A stretch of DNA of 64,000 nt from an uncultured Bacteroidota bacterium (lineage in GTDB: Bacteria; Bacteroidota; Bacteroidia; Bacteroidales; P3). Of this stretch, positions 1 to 8,705 are shown one piece after another (position 1 is the stretch's first letter; every line of letters starts with the position of its first letter). Where the stretch lies: contig CACWPQ010000023.1 of NCBI GenBank assembly GCA_902762805.1, positions 1-64,000 on the forward strand, written 5' to 3'. Made by a program: the position numbers and the translations under genes. Under the pieces are notes generated by a model. The model saw nothing but the letters and a program-made list of their open reading frames with translations, had not been told where the DNA came from and ran no database searches.

Positions 1-87
1 TGGAGTGTTGGATACTACCGGCCTGCGTACATCAGAAACATCGGTTCTGCTGCAGACTTTTTCTTTGGCACATTTAATACAAAGTAA
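1..87 (+). CDS. C-terminal end of an unidentified protein (partial)
   Basis: An open frame enters from the left edge and ends at the TAA at 85-87. Only 28 residues are visible, ending in FFFGTFNTK. This is too little to identify the family. The next gene starts within a few bases of the stop, so the two may be co-transcribed. Confidence 0.5.
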   Translation, partial: WSVGYYRPAYIRNIGSAADFFFGTFNTK

Positions 88-106
88 AGTATGAAGAGAG
101 TTTTTT

Positions 107-607
107 TTGTACGCGGCTTTGTCTCTTGTTTTTTTCTCCTGCTGTAATGGCGTTGAGATGGAAAAAGAATCAGAGCCCCTTGCACCCCGCCCCAAAGTGG
201 CCAAATGCATCGAGGAGGCTTTCTCCTATTTCATCAAACACGAAATAAATCCCGATACGGCTACAGTATATTCGATGTCGTTTATAAAGGGAGAACCTGA
301 ATTCCCCGGAGAGGATACGATGATACGCTTTTGTCCACACAACAGATACATGCCCATAGAAGGGTTCAAAGGATTGATCTACATTCAAGGCTATAGAATT
401 TGGGTGATTGACAAAAAGAATATCGGAAACTTTTTCTACACCCAAGACTCTTTGGTTAAAGTGGATATAGATACCCTTAAATTGCCCACCGAAATACCAG
501 GTTGTGCTGGTTTTATAGTTTGCGGTGATTACCTCGAATTATGGGGATGCCAGCCCGACGACTTTGAGAGAATAAAAATTGACCGACTGGATTCGGAAAA
601 TTTATAA
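107..607 (+). CDS. Putative lipoprotein of unknown function, start region frameshifted at a T8 run
   Basis: The long frame opens only at a TTG at 107, which gives MYAALSLVFFSCCNG. The better start is the ATG at 91 (MKRVF...), but it lies in another frame because of eight Ts at 101-108. With seven Ts the ATG at 91 would read directly into this frame and give a lipoprotein signal peptide (MKRVFLYAALSLVFFSC). The mature part (about 145 residues) has several cysteines and no domain I recognise. Either the gene is switched by slippage at the T run, or the run is a sequencing error, or TTG is used. Function unknown. Confidence 0.6.
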   Translation: MYAALSLVFFSCCNGVEMEKESEPLAPRPKVAKCIEEAFSYFIKHEINPDTATVYSMSFIKGEPEFPGEDTMIRFCPHNRYMPIEGFKGLIYIQGYRIWVIDKKNIGNFFYTQDSLVKVDIDTLKLPTEIPGCAGFIVCGDYLELWGCQPDDFERIKIDRLDSENL

Positions 608-628
608 TCCCATGTCGGAAGCATTTCA

Positions 629-1228
629 TCAACCGTTGCCCGTCTTCTTCTCCAGCTTGATATAGTTGGGGAAGGGCACCTGCGTGGTGCCGACCGTCAG
701 CTGCGGGCGGATGCGCAGACCCACCTTCGAGGAGACGCCCTCCGAGGTGAAGCTCGAGGCGAAGTTCTTCAGGCTCTCCACACCCTGCTTCGAAAAGAGG
801 TTGCCAAGGTCGGTATTGACACCCAGCGGCACCGTGGTGGTGGTGCTCGGCTTGACGGTGAAACCCTTGTTGCTCACGCCGTTGGCCACGTCCGAGTTGT
901 CGATGGCCAGTATCCAGTCCATCGCCGTCAGGGCCGCCTGCGTCGTCGTCGGGTTCTTCACGTTCACGTTCACATCCATGCTCAGCGGCACCTTCTTCGT
1001 CTGGTAGGCAGCCACCAGCTTCACTATGTCCGTCGCCGTCAGGTTCCCCTGCGTCAGGTTCTTCACATTCACCCCCGCCACGCTCACATTCGACACGTTT
1101 TTGAGGTTGAATTCGCAGTTCGCCAGGTTGGCCACGCTCTGCACCTGACCGGCCAATTGATTAAGGATGTCGCAGGAACTCAGCATCATAGAGCCTGCCA
1201 ATGCCAATGCTAATGTGATCTTTTTCAT
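629..1228 (-). CDS. Lipoprotein, possibly LEA/WHy-like beta-sandwich domain
   Basis: A protein of 199 residues starting MKKITLALALAGSMMLSSC, a clear lipoprotein signal with the lipid-attached Cys near residue 19. The mature part is rich in Val, Asn and Thr with alternating beta-strand patterns (SMDVNVNVKNPTTT, GLRIRPQLTV), resembling small LEA-2-like lipoproteins of Bacteroidota. That assignment is an inference from pattern only. I chose the ATG at 1228 rather than an upstream ATG at 1255 because the promoter motif TATCTTTGC lies between them, only three bases before the chosen start. Confidence 0.75.
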   Translation of the reverse strand: MKKITLALALAGSMMLSSCDILNQLAGQVQSVANLANCEFNLKNVSNVSVAGVNVKNLTQGNLTATDIVKLVAAYQTKKVPLSMDVNVNVKNPTTTQAALTAMDWILAIDNSDVANGVSNKGFTVKPSTTTTVPLGVNTDLGNLFSKQGVESLKNFASSFTSEGVSSKVGLRIRPQLTVGTTQVPFPNYIKLEKKTGNG

Positions 1229-1231
1229 GCT

Positions 1232-1240
1232 GCAAAGATA
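1232..1240 (-). promoter_or_regulatory. -7 promoter element TATCTTTGC
   Basis: TATCTTTGC matches the Bacteroidota TAnnTTTGC element. It ends three bases before the ATG of the lipoprotein gene (TTTGCAGCATG), so the transcript probably has almost no leader. Confidence 0.65.
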
Positions 1241-1534
1241 CCACTTTTTTTTCATCCCGCAGATTTTTTTTTCATCCCGCCGGGCGAAACCCCTTCGTCC
1301 GCCTGCCGCTCACCCCTCAGTTGCCGAGGAGAGGAAGAAGAGGGTAAAAAGGGGAGAAAAAGGGGAGCGCTTTTATTCGCTGATTATGTGGAAGTTGTGT
1401 TCGGGCAAATTTTGCGCTTTTTCACCCTTTTTTCCCACTTTTTCCCCACCTTTTCGGGCGGATGCCAATCCGTTATGTATCAGTGTTTTGCATCTATCTC
1501 CGAATATTTTTCCCGTCGTTTGGCAAAAAAGTCG

Positions 1535-1542
1535 TATCTTTG
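1535..1542 (+). promoter_or_regulatory. glnS promoter -7 element
   Basis: TATCTTTG lies about 54 bases before the glnS ATG and matches the Bacteroidota -7 consensus. I see no TTTG at the ideal upstream distance. Confidence 0.55.
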
Positions 1543-1595
1543 TAGTTTCAAAACATCATATATATAGTATCTAATTTTTATACAATCAGCCTGTT

Positions 1596-3296
<1,701 letters not shown>

Positions 3297-3305
3297 TCCT
3301 TATTT

Positions 3306-5345
3306 ATGGTAAAAATCAAGAATACCACACGCCCAGGAATCAATTATGATTCCAAATACAATCTTTTAAGTTCTGAAGAAAAACAGATTGTTGCATATTT
3401 TGCAAAAAAATATTGGCATGTGACTCGCTTTGAAGAAAAAGAAGTGGGTGGCTCAGAGTACAAGACTGCTTTTATTAAGCCTACGGAGGAGGTAAGTGAA
3501 GGTTTTAACTTACATAGAGAGATTGTTGTTATTTTTAGTGACTATGATATTTTTATTCCTCGGTGTCTAGATGTCATTGATATGTTTGATATTCAAGAAT
3601 TAAGACTTGAGGAAATATGTTGTATTATTATTAGTAAAGATGCTGATGTAAATGCAAAAATAAAAGATTATTTAAAAAGCCAAAAAGAATCAAGGGTTTT
3701 GATTCCGTTTACTTATGCGGAATTATTGAACAATTCTGATGATGAATTTGTTCTCAATAGATTTAGAGAGCAATTCTACCAAAGGGATTTGTTTGATTTG
3801 CAGGATCCTTTGCGGTCTGATCTATATTTTTTTGGTAGAGGACAATTGGTTCAGGAGTTAGTTAATAAACACCTCTCCCTCAATAATGCAGGAATCTTTG
3901 GCTTGAGAAAAACAGGTAAAACATCTATTCTTTTCTCAGTTGAACGAACTCTAACGAAAAAAAACTCCACATCTCTGTTTATTGATTGCCAAACCTTACA
4001 TCTATTGGATTGGAAATTGGCATTACATCATATTTTATCGGATCTTGCAAAAAAATGTAGCGTTCGTCAGAATAAAATACATAGTGAGGAAGACTATAAA
4101 AACCCAGATTCTTTTATTCCAGATTTGTTTCAGGAGGATATTCGCTTCATTTATACACAGAATGGCAAAAAAAGTATTTTGCTTATTTTTGATGAAATAG
4201 AACATATTACTTTTGACACATCACCTTCTGTCGAATGGAAATCTGGTGCGGCTTTTATTAATTTTTGGCAGGTGATAAGAAGTTCCTATCATAAATTGCA
4301 TGATGCAAATGTTTTTTCATATTTGATTGCTGGGACGAATCCTCATTGCGTGGAACAAATGAGAATAGGAAGTGTTGATAATCCTATTTTTCAACAATTT
4401 AACCCGTTATTCATTCCTCCTTTCGATCTTGGGCAAACGCAAGAAATGGTTGAAAAACTTGGTGGTTACATGGGTTTGATATTTGCTCCTGAGGTTTATA
4501 CTCATTTAAAAGAAGACTTTGGTGGACATCCACTCCTTATTAGGCAAATGTGTAGTTTTATGCACCGAAGTTTAGAAACAAGAAGACCTTGTAGAGTGGA
4601 TAAACCTTTTTATGATAAAACAAAAAAAGAATTTTATGAAAATAGTAGTGGCTTTACTAACTATGCGCAGATGATTCTTGGAGTCCTTGAAAATGACTAT
4701 AAGGATGAATATACAATGCTCGAATATTTGGCGATGGGTGATATGGATACATTCAATGGACTTGCGAAAGAAGATAGAACCTATATTTCTCATTTATTAT
4801 CTTATGGGATTATTGCAAAAAATGAAGCAAATGAAGGTTTCTCTTTTAGAATAGAAGCCATAAAGGATTATCTCCAACAAAAAACAAAATATAAACGGTT
4901 GAATCTAGGCCCTGCTGAAAAATGGAATGAAATATGCGAAAGAAGAAATAATATTGAACCAAAATTAAGAGACTTAGTTCGTATTCATCTCAAAAGTGCG
5001 TATGGTGAAACAGCTGCTACTGATTTAATTAAAACAAAGTTATGCTCGGATTCCTCAAACAAGGAAAAAATTCGGAGATTAACATCACCGAGTTATCGTG
5101 ATTATTTTAATCCAGAAAAAGTAAATATTTATTTCAAGCAGTTGATTGATATTATTGTTGCCACTTATGAAGATTGTTTTCGAAATTTGATAGGAGTTGA
5201 TGTGGATACATTTAGAAATAGGGTTGAATTACTCAATAAATATGGTCGAGTAGATGCTCACGCCAAACCTTTAGATAATAATGAGTTCCAACGTTTTCGA
5301 GTTGATATGGAATGGCTTGAGAAAATAATTGATGAAAACTCATAA
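3306..5345 (+). CDS. Large P-loop ATPase (STAND/AAA-like) with possible C-terminal HEPN-like domain
   Basis: A 679-residue protein whose A+T-rich base composition contrasts sharply with glnS upstream. An N-terminal region of about 170 residues is unassigned. Then comes FFGRGQLVQELV, a P-loop GLRKTGKTS at 199-207, and a Walker B strand ILLIFDEIE with Asp at 296, followed by AGTNP and a helical region with QMCSFMHRS, the layout of STAND-like or Orc/Cdc6-like ATPases. The last 130 residues are helical and contain GRVDAHAK, where R648-x3-H652 resembles the R-x-H signature of HEPN RNase domains. The HEPN reading is a low-confidence inference. It starts 9 bp after glnS but is probably horizontally acquired. 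It may be the ATPase of a conflict system with the nuclease-like gene downstream. Confidence 0.8.
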   Translation: MVKIKNTTRPGINYDSKYNLLSSEEKQIVAYFAKKYWHVTRFEEKEVGGSEYKTAFIKPTEEVSEGFNLHREIVVIFSDYDIFIPRCLDVIDMFDIQELRLEEICCIIISKDADVNAKIKDYLKSQKESRVLIPFTYAELLNNSDDEFVLNRFREQFYQRDLFDLQDPLRSDLYFFGRGQLVQELVNKHLSLNNAGIFGLRKTGKTSILFSVERTLTKKNSTSLFIDCQTLHLLDWKLALHHILSDLAKKCSVRQNKIHSEEDYKNPDSFIPDLFQEDIRFIYTQNGKKSILLIFDEIEHITFDTSPSVEWKSGAAFINFWQVIRSSYHKLHDANVFSYLIAGTNPHCVEQMRIGSVDNPIFQQFNPLFIPPFDLGQTQEMVEKLGGYMGLIFAPEVYTHLKEDFGGHPLLIRQMCSFMHRSLETRRPCRVDKPFYDKTKKEFYENSSGFTNYAQMILGVLENDYKDEYTMLEYLAMGDMDTFNGLAKEDRTYISHLLSYGIIAKNEANEGFSFRIEAIKDYLQQKTKYKRLNLGPAEKWNEICERRNNIEPKLRDLVRIHLKSAYGETAATDLIKTKLCSDSSNKEKIRRLTSPSYRDYFNPEKVNIYFKQLIDIIVATYEDCFRNLIGVDVDTFRNRVELLNKYGRVDAHAKPLDNNEFQRFRVDMEWLEKIIDENS

Positions 5346-5703
5346 AAATTGTAACTTAATCTTTTATCATAATCGGTTAATAATACATAAACAATGATAT
5401 AAAACATAGCATATAAACATAGGCATATATTGAGCAGAACGCTCTTGTCTCTTTCGTGATAAAGCTGGTAACTAAGGAACGAGGACAGGATGCGGGAGGT
5501 TCGCGCTTGGGCGTGGATCATTCGCAACTTATTCGTTCCAAGGGTAACACCAGCACCTATCACGAGAATAAGGAAACATACGAAAGACTCACGCCTTTTT
5601 CATGTCCCTTATTTCCCCTGACAACAACATCCTGCTCAATCAAAGATAAGCAGGGTAGCCGAAAACTGCATCATAGAGTAGGCGGAATAAAAAATAATAT
5701 ATT
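5346..5703. other. Non-coding or decayed spacer inside the A+T-rich island
   Basis: This 358-bp stretch lies between the large ATPase and the small membrane protein. The left third is A+T-rich (5346-5440). The middle (about 5450-5600) is more mixed. Open frames exist on both strands (for example 5258-5563 minus), but they overlap the ATPase gene, have no plausible starts or domains, and I do not accept them. It could hide an RNA or the remnant of an insertion. Confidence 0.4.
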
Positions 5704-6057
5704 ATGGGAAGAAAATTTATTGTAGAAGAAGTCGAAGAAAAAAAAGGATGCCTGGGGACTGTCGGTTCGGTTCTCTTGGCTTTAATTATCATCGCCATGG
5801 TTGCAATAAAAGATGATGACAGTAGTAAAGCCAAAGATGAATCAAACAAGGGTTTTCCAAAGAAAGAATCTGTTGCTCCAGCCAGAACAAATTCCTCAAT
5901 CTCCATGGAAGATAAAGTGGATGAGGCCGAATCGTCTGCACAATGTGACGAAGTTGAAACAGATATACCTGAGCAAGGCGAGAAAGAGGAGCAGGTAATG
6001 GAAGAAATGGTGTCATCTATTGATACGCAGTTGGTGATAATGCAGGAACAAATATAA
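5704..6057 (+). CDS. Small single-pass membrane protein with acidic tail
   Basis: A 117-residue protein with a charged N-terminus (about 18 residues, rich in Glu and Lys), one hydrophobic segment (TVGSVLLALIIIAMVAI, residues about 19-35), then a hydrophilic, Glu-rich, probably disordered tail of about 80 residues. There is no lipobox, so this looks like a membrane anchor. The stop is 12 bp before the nuclease-like gene, which suggests co-transcription and perhaps a partner role for that protein. No family recognised. Confidence 0.6.
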   Translation: MGRKFIVEEVEEKKGCLGTVGSVLLALIIIAMVAIKDDDSSKAKDESNKGFPKKESVAPARTNSSISMEDKVDEAESSAQCDEVETDIPEQGEKEEQVMEEMVSSIDTQLVIMQEQI

Positions 6058-6069
6058 ACTTAAATAAAA

Positions 6070-7092
6070 ATGGAACGAAAACTTGACATTACACTCCGGA
6101 TGCCATCGTGGAAGTTGGCTCTGATGAATTCCTCTGTCTTATCGGCCAATCCCGACGAGAAAGGCTACATGCCGAGTTACTTGGACGGCATTTTCCCTGG
6201 AGGGCGGGATGCGATGTTGCCCGATGGTAAGTTCTATCGAATGTTTGAAGCTGGCAAGGGCGGTGAACTGAAACCGTCAAAAGTGGCTGGCAACATTATA
6301 CCACCGAAAGCTTGTGCTGTACATTCGTCATCTATGCTTGCATACAACTTTTTCCATTGGATCAGCCCTGAACACCCTTTGCTTTTTTCGGACGGCAAGG
6401 TTTATGACAAGGTCTATTTTGAGGTCAAGATGCCAGTATTGAAATCTCACCCCAATTCGCCAGCCAATGTAGATGTGGTCCTTGTTAGCGATGACTGTCA
6501 TAGTATGCTATGTTTAGAGTCGAAATTGTCAGAATACACAAAACATGGAGATGCGGAATTCAAGCCAGCCTACACCGAAAGAAAGAATTACTACAACAAT
6601 CACTTTGAGGACAGCTTTGTTGAGTATGTCAAGAATTTCCAGAATGTTGACCGTGCTTATAACGATGGAATAGCACAGATGGTGAAGCATTTGATTGCCA
6701 TCACCAACTTGCACCAGAGTAATTATGCTATGACGGACATGCTTGCCCTCAATGATTTCATTGAGCCGGATGTTGCGAGGAAAATGCAAGAGGCTCCGCT
6801 GAACATCAAGTTTGCCAATATCCTTTACATTCTAGGCACAGAGCCAGGCCTTGTTCCGTCAAGCAAAACCATGGGTTATTTAAAACTTCTGGCGCAATTC
6901 CGTGCAACCGCATGTTTCGACGACATGATTTGGCAATACTTTGTGATGCCAAACTATGCATACAATTACATCGACATGCTTGCCATTATGCGCAGCCAGA
7001 TGCCTGATGGTCTTGCTGACTACCTTGAAGCACGCTATCCTCACCTTCATTCTTGGAGCGACGAGACATATCCTATTCATCGGATAGGATAA
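6070..7092 (+). CDS. Putative PD-(D/E)XK nuclease, restriction-endonuclease-like
   Basis: A 340-residue protein. The key segment is NVDVVLV followed about 12 residues later by LCLESKLSEY, giving D135...E150-x-K152, the D-(E)xK arrangement of PD-(D/E)XK nucleases, with hydrophobic beta-strands around both parts. It resembles the PGN_0703-type putative restriction endonucleases of Bacteroidota, from memory and unverified. No methyltransferase gene is adjacent, so a conventional restriction-modification pair is not present here. It follows the small membrane protein by 12 bp and ends just before a strong terminator, so it closes the operon. Likely a defence or mobile-element function. Confidence 0.65.
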   Translation: MERKLDITLRMPSWKLALMNSSVLSANPDEKGYMPSYLDGIFPGGRDAMLPDGKFYRMFEAGKGGELKPSKVAGNIIPPKACAVHSSSMLAYNFFHWISPEHPLLFSDGKVYDKVYFEVKMPVLKSHPNSPANVDVVLVSDDCHSMLCLESKLSEYTKHGDAEFKPAYTERKNYYNNHFEDSFVEYVKNFQNVDRAYNDGIAQMVKHLIAITNLHQSNYAMTDMLALNDFIEPDVARKMQEAPLNIKFANILYILGTEPGLVPSSKTMGYLKLLAQFRATACFDDMIWQYFVMPNYAYNYIDMLAIMRSQMPDGLADYLEARYPHLHSWSDETYPIHRIG

Positions 7093-7114
7093 TAGTGTTT
7101 TATTTCAATATATG

Positions 7115-7149
7115 GAGCATATCATTCACACAATGATATGCTCTTTTTT
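7115..7149 (+). terminator. Intrinsic terminator
   Basis: A perfect 12-bp stem (GAGCATATCATT with its complement), a 5-base loop and six Ts. It closes the transcript of the nuclease-like operon. Confidence 0.9.
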
Positions 7150-7185
7150 GCATATTTGGCGGTGGTAAATATATGGTTGTTGCAA

Positions 7186-7318
7186 TAAGAATCGGAGATT
7201 TATTTACGGAAGATTTGAAGATTTTATGAAGAAGAATTGAAGATTTTTAGATGAAGAATCGGAGATTATTTCTTCAAGAATCGGAGATTTTTTTTCGTAG
7301 ATTTGAAGATTTTTTGTA
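7186..7318 (+). repeat. Six tandem 22-bp repeats upstream of an ATPase gene
   Basis: Units start at about 7186, 7209, 7231, 7253, 7275 and 7297 and follow the pattern GAAGAAT(C/T)G(G/A)AGATTTTT. Two variants alternate (AATCGGAGATT and ATTTGAAGATT). The spacing is 22 bp except for one 23-bp step, close to two helical turns. The last unit runs into the promoter of the downstream gene. Confidence 0.8.
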
Positions 7319-7325
7319 TCTTTGC
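7317..7325 (+). promoter_or_regulatory. -7 promoter element TATCTTTGC
   Basis: The element begins at the end of the last 22-bp repeat and lies 14 bases before the ATG of the DUF4143-type ATPase. Confidence 0.65.
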
Positions 7326-7339
7326 AATCGGAAATACAG

Positions 7340-8533
7340 ATGGTTATGATAGTAAGAGGACAAATAAATGAGTTGATTTCCAGGTTGCAAGAGCCGAGGA
7401 AGACAATCCAAGTGGTTGCAGGTCCCCGTCAAATTGGAAAGACAACAGTGGTAAAACAACTCCTTGAGAAGGTCTCGGTGCCGTCACTTTACTTCAACGC
7501 CGACGCTGTCACTCCTGATGATAACGAGTGGATTGCCGCTCGGTGGGAGGAAGCTCGGTCGAGTATGCGGTTCTCTGGTAGCAAAGAGTTTCTACTCGCT
7601 ATCGACGAGGTGCATAAGATTGACAACTGGAGCGAGCAAGTAAAGAAAGAATGGGATGCGGATACCTTTAACGATGTGAATTTGAAAGTGTTCTTGCTTG
7701 GCTCATCAAGGCTGCTGCTCAAGAAAGGCTTGACAGAGTCATTGGCAGGGCGCTTCGAGTTGCTGCCGATGGGACATTGGTCGTTCATGGAGATGCGCGA
7801 TGCTTTCGGCTGGGACATCAACCAGTATGTCTATTTCGGCGGCTACCCCGGCAGCGCCGCCTACCTCTCCAACGAGAGCCGCTGGCGGAGGTATATGCGC
7901 GATGCCATCGTGTCGCCTGCCATTGAAAAAGACGTATTGCAAACCACCTATATTTACAAACCCGCACTGATGCACCAATTGTTTAGGCTTGGTTGCGGCT
8001 ATTCTGGTGAACTGCTTGCATATAACAAGATGCTGGGCATGCTGCAGGATGCCGGCAACGCGACCACCTTGGCCAACTACATGGAGGTACTTGGCGAAAG
8101 CAAGCTGCTCACAGGGTTGCAAAAATATTCGGTTGGCATATCGCGAAAGTACAAGTCTATTCCCAAATTACAGGTGTATAACAATGCCCTGCTGACCGTG
8201 ATGAACGACGGCATGACTTTCGAAAAGGCTTATACCAATCCGCAGCTGTGGGGCAGGTGGGTCGAGTCGGCGGTGGGTTGCCATCTGCTCGACAAGGCCG
8301 ATGAGTTGGAATTCCAGCTGTACTATTGGCGCGAGAACAACGAAGAGGTTGACTTTGTCATCACACGGGGAGACAGGACAGTCGCCCTGGAGGTGAAGAG
8401 CGGCCACAGGCAGATGAACAGTGGTTTGGTGACTTTCCGGGAAAGGTTTCATCCTCAATATTCAATGGTGGTGGGTGGTTCGGCCATGCCCTTGGAGGAA
8501 TTCTTCAAGGGTGATTTGGCAAATCTGCTCTGA
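7340..8533 (+). CDS. AAA ATPase with DUF4143-like C-terminal domain
   Basis: A protein of about 397 residues. The N-terminal ATPase domain has the P-loop GPRQIGKTT and Walker B LLAIDEVHKI, then LLGSSRLLL (sensor-like). The C-terminal part has the ENNEEVDFVITRGDRTVALEVKSG block, a restriction-endonuclease-like fold (D...ExK) usual for the AAA_14 plus DUF4143 family. The role of the family is unsettled. Proposals include toxin-antitoxin or nucleic-acid-linked functions. An upstream TTG at 7322 would lie inside the promoter, so I start at the ATG at 7340 (7346 is also possible). The gene has its own promoter preceded by six 22-bp repeats. Two related loci occur at 28596 (remnant) and 30963. Confidence 0.85.
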   Translation: MVMIVRGQINELISRLQEPRKTIQVVAGPRQIGKTTVVKQLLEKVSVPSLYFNADAVTPDDNEWIAARWEEARSSMRFSGSKEFLLAIDEVHKIDNWSEQVKKEWDADTFNDVNLKVFLLGSSRLLLKKGLTESLAGRFELLPMGHWSFMEMRDAFGWDINQYVYFGGYPGSAAYLSNESRWRRYMRDAIVSPAIEKDVLQTTYIYKPALMHQLFRLGCGYSGELLAYNKMLGMLQDAGNATTLANYMEVLGESKLLTGLQKYSVGISRKYKSIPKLQVYNNALLTVMNDGMTFEKAYTNPQLWGRWVESAVGCHLLDKADELEFQLYYWRENNEEVDFVITRGDRTVALEVKSGHRQMNSGLVTFRERFHPQYSMVVGGSAMPLEEFFKGDLANLL

Positions 8534-8646
8534 CCTCAATGTGCCTTTTTTGCCCGTCCCCGTCGTGTGCCGCCCACCGATGCCCTCGTTTCCCGCTGAT
8601 TTTCAGTCTGTGTGAATTTTATCGCCCCCGTATGCAAAAAAAGTTG

Positions 8647-8655
8647 TACCTTTGC
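8647..8655 (+). promoter_or_regulatory. -7 promoter element TACCTTTGC
   Basis: TACCTTTGC lies about 50 bases before the start of the membrane glycosyltransferase gene, in a gap with no other signal. Confidence 0.6.
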
Positions 8656-8705
8656 ACCCTCATTATCGTGTACATCATCATTACGCCATCATATCCTGCA
8701 CCTGC

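Larger units (their letters stand above)
1229..1595. other. Divergent intergenic region with direct repeat and purine/pyrimidine-rich arms
   Basis: This 367-bp gap separates the divergent lipoprotein and glnS genes. It holds two copies of a T-run followed by CATCCCGC near 1250-1280, a G/A-rich stretch at 1342-1367 and a roughly complementary C/T-rich stretch at 1415-1450 that could form a long imperfect hairpin. The glnS promoter lies near its right end. No credible coding sequence is seen. Confidence 0.5.

Noticed and set aside
5258..5563. Minus-strand open frame of 101 codons with hydrophobic parts in the island spacer
   Set aside because: It overlaps the 3' end of the ATPase gene, has no promoter or ribosome-binding site and no recognisable domain. 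It may be a remnant but I cannot support it as a gene.
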